A stretch of DNA of 11,981 nucleotides from positions 1-11,981 of the forward strand of contig CAMLEO010000225.1 of assembly GCA_946478975.1 (NCBI GenBank). The letters run 5' to 3'. Within the stretch, counting starts at the first letter, position 1; each line of letters starts with the position of its first letter. Shown piece by piece: positions 6,677 to 11,981 of the stretch. The notes beneath the pieces were generated by a model. That model saw only the letters and a program-made list of their open reading frames with translations, did not search any database and had not been told where the DNA came from. The translations under genes were made by a program, and so were the position numbers. The DNA is from an uncultured Steroidobacter sp. (GTDB lineage Bacteria; Pseudomonadota; Gammaproteobacteria; Steroidobacterales; Steroidobacteraceae).

Positions 6677-6705
6677 TTGCCCTTAGTGTTGGACGACGCT
6701 AGGAT
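6677..6705 (+). promoter_or_regulatory. Candidate sigma-70 promoter for the arsR-AHSA1 pair
   Basis: TTGCCC (6677-6682) and TAGGAT (6700-6705) are separated by 17 bp, each matching four of six consensus bases. Transcription would begin near 6712, giving a leader of about 37 nt before the regulator ATG at 6749. This supports the downstream ATG over a TTG at 6677 in the same frame. The site is immediately after the GFA gene, so the ArsR protein may autorepress here. The assignment rests on spacing and position alone. Confidence 0.35.
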
Positions 6706-6748
6706 CTTCCGCGTCCGACCGGTTCACCCACCCTCGACTGGTGTCGAA

Positions 6749-7090
6749 ATGGCTCAATCCGCCGTCGCCGATGATGTTTTCTATGCCTTGTCCAATTCGA
6801 CGCGGCGCAAGGTCCTGGAGCAGTTGTGCGCCGGGCCTGCCACCGTCAGCGAGCTGGCGGCGCCGTTTGACATGAAGCTGCCTTCGTTCGTGCAGCACTT
6901 GTCGGTGCTCGAACAAAGCCGGCTGGTCAAGTCGAAGAAACAAGGGCGCGTGCGCACTTACGCGATCGTGCCCGAACGGTTCAAGGTCGCTGAGGACTGG
7001 CTGCTCGATCGACGTCGGTTGTGGGAAGCGCGCCTGGATCGGTTCGACGACTACGTCAAACAACTGCAGGACAAGGAATCTAAATCATGA
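6749..7090 (+). CDS. ArsR-family winged-helix transcriptional regulator
   Basis: A 113-residue repressor-type protein. Residues 8-25 (DDVFYALSNSTRRKVLEQL) are the classic ArsR N-terminal helix. Residues 32-57 (TVSELAAPF then LPSFVQHLSVLEQSRLV) form the helix-turn-helix, and 58-72 the wing. There is only one cysteine (Cys27) and no metal-binding CxC motif. It therefore belongs to the non-metal ArsR group that is often paired with AHSA1/SRPBCC proteins. Starting at ATG 6749 gives the usual length; an upstream TTG (6677) would add 24 unconserved residues. The ribosome-binding site is weak. Its TGA overlaps the ATG of the next gene (ATGA), so regulator and SRPBCC protein are translated together. 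It probably represses its own operon; the inducer is unknown. Confidence 0.9.
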   Translation: MAQSAVADDVFYALSNSTRRKVLEQLCAGPATVSELAAPFDMKLPSFVQHLSVLEQSRLVKSKKQGRVRTYAIVPERFKVAEDWLLDRRRLWEARLDRFDDYVKQLQDKESKS

Positions 7091-7575
7091 GCAAGCACTT
7101 CAAGGTCGATCCGAAACTCGATCTGGTTCTGGAACGGTTCATCGACGCGCCCAAACACCTGGTCTGGGAGGCGCTCACCAAGCCGGAACATCTCAAAGAG
7201 TGGTACATGCCCAAAGCCTGGGGTGCTGTTGCAAACTGCGAGCTGGAGGTGCGGCCGGGCGGCATGTTCAGCGTCGACATCGCCGTTGCGGACGGCCAGG
7301 TGTTTCCCAATCTCGGTTGTTTCCTGGAGGTCGTGCCGATGCAGCGGCTGTGCTGGACCTCCATGTTGTTTCCCGGCTATCGTCCCGCGGTGTTTGACGA
7401 CGTTCCGATCACTGCCATCGTCACGTTGGAATCCGTGGGAACTGGAACTCGTTACGTCTTCACGGCGCTGCATCGGGATGAAGCGGATTTGGGAAAGAAC
7501 AAGGAGTCGGGTTGGCTGCAGGGCACCGAGATCGCGCTCGATCAGCTCGTGGCACACGTGCTGTCGATGAAATAG
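7087..7575 (+). CDS. AHSA1/SRPBCC-domain protein
   Basis: A 162-residue protein of the START/Bet v1-like SRPBCC superfamily, Activator-of-Hsp90-ATPase-1-like group. The opening pattern (LVLERFIDAPKHLVWEALTKPEHLKEWYMP) and the PGGMFSVDI strand are characteristic. These small hydrophobic-cavity proteins bind or transform unknown ligands and are repeatedly found behind an ArsR regulator, as here with a 4-bp ATGA overlap. No catalytic residue can be named. It is predicted cytoplasmic with no signal peptide. Its likely role is as effector or ligand-binding partner of the ArsR protein, inferred from context only. Confidence 0.9.
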   Translation: MSKHFKVDPKLDLVLERFIDAPKHLVWEALTKPEHLKEWYMPKAWGAVANCELEVRPGGMFSVDIAVADGQVFPNLGCFLEVVPMQRLCWTSMLFPGYRPAVFDDVPITAIVTLESVGTGTRYVFTALHRDEADLGKNKESGWLQGTEIALDQLVAHVLSMK

Positions 7576-7654
7576 TCCAGGAACTGCGTTGTCGGCTCCG
7601 CACTCCGTCGTTCGTCTTCCAATGTAAGGGCTGCGCGACATGAGGAGCATCGGC

Positions 7655-8860
7655 ATGAGCAGTAGAGGTCTTACGCAGTTTGGAATCGAGCAGCTGCATC
7701 GGGTCCTGTCCGGACACGTTGCGCGTCAGGAATTGCCGGGCCTCGTGGCGCTCGTCAGCCGACACGACGACGTTCACGTGGAAGTACTCGGTAAGCTTTG
7801 TTTCGACGGCCCCGCGCCGATGAAGCGCGATACGATCTTTCGGATTGCTTCCATCACCAAACCCGTCACCGCGGTGGCGGCGTTGGTGTTGATGGAAGAA
7901 TGTAAATTTCGGCTCGATGATTCGATCGAGCCGTGGCTGCCTGAACTCGCGAATCGCCGCGTCCTGCGCTCCATCGCTTCTCAGCTGGACGACACTGTGC
8001 CAGCGGCACGCGCGATCACAGTTCGCGATCTGCTGACGTCGTGCATGGGCTTTGGCAGCGTGATGGCGCCGCCGGACACCTATCCCATCCAGAAACATAT
8101 CCGGGAGCTGCGGATCGGTGGCGACGGCCCCAAGCTGCAATCGCAATGGCCACGTACAGATGAGTGGCTGCGCAATCTCGGTTCACTGCCGCTGTTGGCA
8201 CAGCCCGGCGAGCGCTGGATGTATGACGTCAGTATCAATGTGCTCGGCGCGCTCGTCGAACGCGTGTCCGGGCAGTCGTTGGGCGAGTTCATGCGTGAGC
8301 GCATCTTCGATCCGCTCGGCATGAAGGACACGGCCTTCCAAGTGCCCGCGGAGAAGGCCGGGCGCCTGCCGGGGTTTTATTTCTTCGATCGCCAGGCGAA
8401 TGCGTTGCGGCCATTCGAAGACACAGCCAAGAGCACTTGGCTTGCCAAGCCACCGCTGGAGTCGGGCGCGGGCGGGCTGGTCTCGACCATCGATGATTAC
8501 TTTGCGTTCAGTCGCATGCTGCTGAACAAGGGAGAGCTCGATGGCCGGCGCGTTCTTTCTCGCGCTTCCGTGGAGCTGATGACTTCAGACCAGGTGACGC
8601 CGGAGCAGCGCGCCGGTGCAGAGCTGTTTTTCGGCTCGCACAGCAGCTGGGGCTTCGGCTTGTCCGTGGATACCAAGCGCCGCGAGATCTATCAAAACCC
8701 CGGACGGTTCGGCTGGACCGGCGGCTTCGGTACCACTGCATATATCGATCCCGCCGAGGGTTTGATTGGAATTCTGCTGACCCAGCGCATGATGGACTCG
8801 CCCGAAGCGCCTCGAGTGTTCACGGATTTCTGGACAACGGCCTATGAAGCTGTGAAATGA
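7655..8860 (+). CDS. Serine hydrolase of the class C beta-lactamase/esterase (EstB-like) family
   Basis: A 401-residue enzyme from ATG 7655, which has GAGGAG seven bases upstream. An in-frame ATG at 7640 would add five residues with a poorer site. The nucleophile motif SITK is at Ser66-Lys69 (RIASITKPVTA). The likely catalytic Tyr190 is in ERWMYDVSINVLG, and the WTGG third motif is at 354-357. This combination marks family VIII esterases/beta-lactamase-related hydrolases such as penicillin-binding-protein-like esterases. The sequence lacks a signal peptide, so a cytoplasmic esterase or peptidase is more likely than a secreted antibiotic-degrading beta-lactamase. It follows the AHSA1 gene by 79 bp with no obvious terminator and precedes the DUF6151-like gene by 33 bp, so it may be part of a longer transcript. 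The substrate is unknown. Confidence 0.9.
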   Translation: MSSRGLTQFGIEQLHRVLSGHVARQELPGLVALVSRHDDVHVEVLGKLCFDGPAPMKRDTIFRIASITKPVTAVAALVLMEECKFRLDDSIEPWLPELANRRVLRSIASQLDDTVPAARAITVRDLLTSCMGFGSVMAPPDTYPIQKHIRELRIGGDGPKLQSQWPRTDEWLRNLGSLPLLAQPGERWMYDVSINVLGALVERVSGQSLGEFMRERIFDPLGMKDTAFQVPAEKAGRLPGFYFFDRQANALRPFEDTAKSTWLAKPPLESGAGGLVSTIDDYFAFSRMLLNKGELDGRRVLSRASVELMTSDQVTPEQRAGAELFFGSHSSWGFGLSVDTKRREIYQNPGRFGWTGGFGTTAYIDPAEGLIGILLTQRMMDSPEAPRVFTDFWTTAYEAVK

Positions 8861-8893
8861 TTGCAGCCGCAGCGGATCGAATAAAGGAACGGC

Positions 8894-9496
8894 ATGCAGA
8901 TTCAATGCGAGTGCGGCACCTTCCGGGCACAGCTCCTGAATTTTCCTCGCAACACACCGGGACGCCTGGCCTGCTATTGCGACGATTGCCAGACGTTCGC
9001 ACATCATTTGAACCGCGCGGATTTGCTGGACAGCGCCGGCGGCACGGAAGTCGTTCCGGTCTACCCCGCGGAGATTCGGATCGAGGCGGGGCGTGAAGTC
9101 CTGAAATGTTTGCAGCTATCGCCTCAGGGGCTGTACCGCTGGTACGCCAGCTGCTGTAACACGCCGATGGGAAACGTGCGGCCGGGCTTTCCATGGGTGG
9201 GCCTGGTGCATCGGGTGTTCACCGTGAAAGATCCCAGCTACCTGGAAAAAAACCTGGGCGCCGTGAAGAGTCGCATCATGGGTCGATATGCGAAGGGCAC
9301 ACCGCCGAGCGGCACTGCGCAGAAGATCGACTTCAAAGGCTTCATGACCGTGCTGCCGTTTATCGTCAAAGGCATGCTGACGGGCAAGGCGAAGCGCTCA
9401 CCGTTCTTCGCCGCAGACGGCAGGACTCCGATCGTTACACCCATCGTGCTGTCGCTGGCGCAGAGGAATGCCATTCGACAGCGGCTCGGGTTCTAA
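8894..9496 (+). CDS. DUF6151-type GFA-related zinc protein
   Basis: A 200-residue protein starting at ATG 8894 behind an AAAGGA site five bases upstream. The N-terminal half has a GFA-like cysteine arrangement: Cys5 and Cys7 (CECG), Cys27, Cys29 and Cys32 (CYCDDC), and Cys87-Cys88 (SCCNTPMGN). The final CxxC pair of true GFA proteins is replaced by an adjacent CC. The C-terminal half (about 110-200) is an extra region found in the DUF6151 group as I recall it, with no known activity. It probably binds zinc and is cytoplasmic. It is the last gene of the plus-strand run, and its TAA overlaps the stop codon of the convergent AraC gene (9493-9496). Confidence 0.82.
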   Translation: MQIQCECGTFRAQLLNFPRNTPGRLACYCDDCQTFAHHLNRADLLDSAGGTEVVPVYPAEIRIEAGREVLKCLQLSPQGLYRWYASCCNTPMGNVRPGFPWVGLVHRVFTVKDPSYLEKNLGAVKSRIMGRYAKGTPPSGTAQKIDFKGFMTVLPFIVKGMLTGKAKRSPFFAADGRTPIVTPIVLSLAQRNAIRQRLGF

Positions 9497-10404
9497 TTCG
9501 CAGCGGCGAGCCATTCGCGAGGCGACGCTCGGAATCGTTGCTTGAAAGCTTTCGCGAGCGACGCGCCGTTTGCGAATCCGAGCTCGGCCGCGATTGTTTT
9601 TATCGGCTGACCCGAGCGCATCATGGTTGCGGCCAGGCTCATTCGCCAGTCGGTGAGATAGGCCGCGGGCGTCGTGCCCGTGACCGACTTGAATGTGTCG
9701 GCGAAGCTGCTGCGTGACATGCCGGCGGCCGCCGCCATCTTCGCGAGCGACCAATCGTCGCTGGGGGACTGATGAAGCGCCACCAGTGCTCGGGCGAGTC
9801 GAGAATGAGACAAACCCATGATCAGTCCGCTGGATACGCCCGCCTGCTCGGGATGATCCAGAATCCAGCGCAGCAGTTGAATCAACACCACTTCGAATAA
9901 TCGATCGGCCAACAGGCGCGAACCGCAACGGACGCGGTCGGCTTCGGCGAACAGCAAGTCGAGCGCCGGCATCAAGCCATCTACCGCGTGCACTGGCACT
10001 CGAAGCATCGAAGGCAACGCTTGCACGATCGGATGATGCTCGCCGCCGCTGAAGTCGAGTGTCGCGCAGGTGAGATCCGAGCCATCGCGCGGCGGATTGA
10101 CGAACGTGTGCCGCAACGGCCTGGGGTAGAGCAGCACCGTCGGCTCGGTGAGGCGGAACCGGATCGTTTTTGTTTCGCCCGCCCGATGTCGCACTTCCAT
10201 TTCGCCACGACGCAGAACGTGCAGAAAGGCACGCCCCGGCTGCGGCTGAAACACAGTCGTGCCGCACAGGGCTCCGGTATGAAACAACGAGGCACGCACA
10301 CGGAACCGCTCCAGCAGCGCTGAGAGCCGGTCGAGGGTGAGTGGTGCTGCGGGCGGATTCCTGGACGATTGGACGCGTTTGCTGGACTTCATGACATCCA
10401 TCAT
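9493..10404 (-). CDS. AraC-family transcriptional regulator with cupin-type sensor domain
   Basis: 303 residues from the first ATG (10404). The start is uncertain: ATGs at 10401 and 10392 are also in frame, none has a strong ribosome-binding site, and a TTG at 10455 seems too far upstream. The N-terminal domain (about 20-190; FRVRASLFHTGALCG, LRHTFVNPP) is of the cupin_6/AraC-binding type that senses a small ligand. The C-terminal 100 residues hold two helix-turn-helix units (SLAKMAAAAGMSRSSFADTF, and IKTIAAELGF followed by SLAKAFKQRF) ending in the usual SPREW. It is divergent from the AhpD-like gene across about 68 bp and probably controls that gene and itself. The TAG stop overlaps the stop of the DUF6151 gene. 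Confidence 0.9.
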   Translation of the reverse strand: MMDVMKSSKRVQSSRNPPAAPLTLDRLSALLERFRVRASLFHTGALCGTTVFQPQPGRAFLHVLRRGEMEVRHRAGETKTIRFRLTEPTVLLYPRPLRHTFVNPPRDGSDLTCATLDFSGGEHHPIVQALPSMLRVPVHAVDGLMPALDLLFAEADRVRCGSRLLADRLFEVVLIQLLRWILDHPEQAGVSSGLIMGLSHSRLARALVALHQSPSDDWSLAKMAAAAGMSRSSFADTFKSVTGTTPAAYLTDWRMSLAATMMRSGQPIKTIAAELGFANGASLAKAFKQRFRASPREWLAAAN

Positions 10405-10472
10405 CCAACCGGCGCGCGCAATATTCAACCCGCTCGCCGCGATGGCGCGGCTCAACTGAAGAGGTCGTCCCG
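10405..10472. promoter_or_regulatory. Divergent promoter/operator region of the AraC-AhpD pair
   Basis: These 68 bp must carry the control signals for both flanking genes unless the AraC promoter reaches into the AhpD gene. Visible elements are the AATATT core at about 10420-10426 within GC-rich DNA, a possible -10 for either direction. There is also a 5-bp inverted repeat, CCGCG (10437-10441) and CGCGG (10446-10450), a possible operator half-site pair. No good -35 box was found, as expected for promoters needing an activator. Confidence 0.35.
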
Positions 10473-11018
10473 ATGACTCGTATTGCCCTCGTCGATCCCA
10501 AGCACACCACCGAAGACCGGCACGCGTTGCTGTCGCAGATTCACAGCGCCTTCGGCGTCACTCCCAATATGTTCAAGGCGGTCGCGAATTCTGCCGCGGC
10601 GTTGCAGAGCATGTGGGGTTCGTTCGGCGCTCTGGGCAGTGGCAAGCTGCCTGCGAAGCTCGGCGAACAGATCGCCGTGGCCGTGGCCGATCGCAATGCT
10701 TGTGAATATTGCCTCGCTGCTCACAACGCGCTCGGTCGGAAAGCCGGCGCGACCGCAGATGAAATGTTACTTGCGCAGGCCGGCCAATCCGCCGATCCGA
10801 AAACATCCGCAGCGCTGCGCTTCGCCCTGCTGTTGGTGGAGAAACGCGGACAGGTGGACGCCGCCGAGGTTCAGGCCGTGAAGGCTGCAGGTTTCACTGA
10901 CGAGGAGATCGTCGAGATTCTCGCGCACGTCGCGCTGAACTTGTTCACCAATTACGTGAACGTCGCGTTCGCGGTGCCGGTGGACTTTCCTTCGGTGAAG
11001 CTGCGGCGCTCAGCCTGA
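10473..11018 (+). CDS. AhpD-like/carboxymuconolactone decarboxylase-family protein
   Basis: A 181-residue all-helical protein of the CMD/AhpD superfamily. The redox-active motif is CEYCLAAH with Cys77, Cys80 and His84, and Glu65 upstream completes the proton-relay pattern of AhpD-type peroxidases. A thiol-dependent peroxide-reducing role is therefore more likely than ring-lactone decarboxylation, which does not need the CxxC. The ATG has GAAGAGG eight bases upstream. It is divergent from an AraC regulator, a recurrent arrangement in which the regulator activates the oxidoreductase gene. Its TGA (11016-11018) overlaps the end of the convergent protease-like gene by 9 bp. Confidence 0.9.
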   Translation: MTRIALVDPKHTTEDRHALLSQIHSAFGVTPNMFKAVANSAAALQSMWGSFGALGSGKLPAKLGEQIAVAVADRNACEYCLAAHNALGRKAGATADEMLLAQAGQSADPKTSAALRFALLLVEKRGQVDAAEVQAVKAAGFTDEEIVEILAHVALNLFTNYVNVAFAVPVDFPSVKLRRSA

Positions 11019-11867
11019 GGCCCGCACGCGAACCTCGCGCCGCCGATAATCGAAACAAACAATGTGACTCTCGAAGAAGTTTCGGCCGAGCATGCCTTCG
11101 AAGTCCTTGGGAATTTTGAGCGGCAGGACGACGAACTCCAGCGGGCCAACGTTCTGGCCCGCTGCGGACAGCGTCTTGGATTGGTAGAACGGCGGGCTGT
11201 TCGGCCCGCGAAGTACGGTTGGCAATTTCAGCCGCGCAACGGTTGTTTCGGAAAGCGTGGAATATTGGGCGCCGGTATCCCATCCGAGCTTCACCCGTCC
11301 CGATGGCGTTTCAAATTCGCTGACCGCGAGCCGGTCTTCCTGGGTCGGCTCCAACGGAATGCGAGTGCGACCGCAGTCGATGCCCGGTGGATCTTTCGTA
11401 TCGGGCGACCACAACGTGATGACTCCGCCTGCGTAGTCCACGACGACAAAGTACTGGCTGAGCAGGTTGCGCCCGATGGCATTGGGAACGGCCGGTCCCT
11501 CGCCTGCCGGGCGCTCTCTCGTCTGTATAACGACAATGTTTCGGAAGGTGTGGCCGCCGATGGTTGCGATCGGGACTCGGAAGCGAGGCCGCGCGAATTC
11601 GTTGCCGAAACCGTCGTTGGTAACCACGCTGTCCACCGGGACCGCACCGACGCCGTCGATGACCTCTTTGCTCAACGACAGCACGCCGTCGACATCGCCG
11701 CCTGTATCGACGATCGCCTGCACGGTTCGCGCACCGACGGTGATCGTGGTGATCGGGTTCGATTGAACGAGGGTGATCGGCAGACGGATCGGAAATGTTT
11801 CTTCCGGCGCGGCCGCGGCGGTCTGTAGACAAACTAATCCGAGACAGGCAGCCCATAGCGGGCGCAT
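11010..11867 (-). CDS. Exported retropepsin-like aspartyl protease with two DTG half-domains
   Basis: 285 residues from ATG 11867, with GAGG about ten bases upstream; a GTG at 11876 would add three residues. Residues 1-20 are a signal peptide (Arg2, hydrophobic 4-15, AAAA cleavage zone), so the protein is periplasmic or outer-surface. It has two related halves. The first has Asp54-Thr55-Gly56 (AIVDTGGD) and ends with AIGRNLLSQYFVVVDY (130-145). The second has Asp197-Thr198-Gly199 (GWDTGAQYST) and ends with MLGRNFFESHIVCFDY (259-274). Each half thus carries the active-site triplet and the GRN-DY closing strand of the retropepsin fold, as expected for a fused dimer of clan AA proteases. The target is unknown. 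It follows the partial upstream gene by only 15 bp, suggesting an operon. Confidence 0.85.
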   Translation of the reverse strand: MRPLWAACLGLVCLQTAAAAPEETFPIRLPITLVQSNPITTITVGARTVQAIVDTGGDVDGVLSLSKEVIDGVGAVPVDSVVTNDGFGNEFARPRFRVPIATIGGHTFRNIVVIQTRERPAGEGPAVPNAIGRNLLSQYFVVVDYAGGVITLWSPDTKDPPGIDCGRTRIPLEPTQEDRLAVSEFETPSGRVKLGWDTGAQYSTLSETTVARLKLPTVLRGPNSPPFYQSKTLSAAGQNVGPLEFVVLPLKIPKDFEGMLGRNFFESHIVCFDYRRREVRVRASG

Positions 11868-11882
11868 GATCCGCACGCCTCG

Positions 11883-11981
11883 TTAGTTGTCGGCAGGTGC
11901 TGGGCTTGCCTGCGCCGTCGCGCCGGTCCGCGTAAAGTTGAATCGTATCTGCATGGTCCGCGGCTCTTGCGCTGTCGCGGG
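11883..11981 (-). CDS. C-terminal end of an unidentified protein (cut by right edge)
   Basis: An open frame enters from the right edge and stops at TAA 11883-11885, giving 32 residues. The segment TMQIRFNFTRTG resembles a final beta-strand, as in TonB-type energy-transducer C-termini. It is followed by an Ala/Pro-rich tail (TAQASPAPADN). The TonB idea is weak given so little sequence. It ends 15 bp before the protease-like gene on the same strand, so the two are probably co-transcribed. Confidence 0.5.
   Translation of the reverse strand, partial: PATAQEPRTMQIRFNFTRTGATAQASPAPADN

Noticed and set aside
7655..8860. Antibiotic-resistance beta-lactamase
   Set aside because: The catalytic motifs are of the class C/family VIII esterase type, but there is no signal peptide and Tyr190 is not followed by the Y-x-N triad (the sequence is YDVSIN). 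A general serine hydrolase call is safer.
9398..10510. A 370-codon minus-strand open frame overlapping the AraC gene
   Set aside because: It is the alternative frame of the AraC gene, which has clear cupin and double helix-turn-helix sequence. The long frame is Arg/Ser-rich without motifs and would also run into the DUF6151 and AhpD-like genes.

Overview
The window reads as a compact, moderately GC-rich proteobacterial chromosome segment. Genes are closely packed, often sharing stop and start codons, with Shine-Dalgarno sites of the AGGAG type. The gene families present (AraC with AhpD-like oxidoreductase, GFA zinc proteins, retropepsin-like periplasmic protease, Hxs cluster) are common in soil and freshwater Gammaproteobacteria such as the Steroidobacteraceae/Xanthomonadales. 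That placement is an inference, not proved by the sequence. No rRNA, tRNA, insertion sequence, integrase or CRISPR array was seen.

Left part (1-6236, all minus strand). The centrepiece is a complete His-Xaa-Ser (HXS) radical SAM peptide-maturation locus in the order hxsD-hxsB-hxsC-hxsA (4447 down to 857). HxsA carries a predicted secretion signal, six consecutive His-Xaa-Ser triplets, a Gly/Pro/Ser-rich linker and a peptidoglycan-binding-like C-terminus. HxsB and HxsC are the paired radical SAM maturases, with CxxxCxxC motifs and C-terminal cysteine clusters. HxsD is the small partner. Junctions are GTGA or ATGA overlaps or a 2-nt gap, so the four genes are almost certainly one coupled operon. 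A class A FAD-dependent monooxygenase (5976-4477) lies immediately upstream in the same direction. It may head the transcript and is a candidate extra tailoring enzyme. Downstream of hxsA come a short degraded-looking coding remnant, a two-helix membrane protein, two perfect inverted repeats, and a secreted DUF1579-like protein cut by the left edge.

Middle part (6237-9496, all plus strand). A GFA-family zinc protein is followed by an ArsR-type repressor overlapping an AHSA1/SRPBCC protein (with a candidate promoter in front), then a serine beta-lactamase/esterase-like enzyme and a second, diverged GFA-like (DUF6151-type) zinc protein.

Right part (9493-11981). An AraC regulator (minus) is divergent from an AhpD/carboxymuconolactone-decarboxylase-like protein (plus), separated by only about 70 bp. 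This is a usual regulator-target arrangement. The AhpD-like gene converges on, and overlaps by 9 bp, an exported protein with two retropepsin-like halves. That protein follows closely the C-terminal end of another gene cut by the right edge. Both convergent gene pairs in the window overlap at their stop codons, leaving no room for ordinary intergenic terminators.
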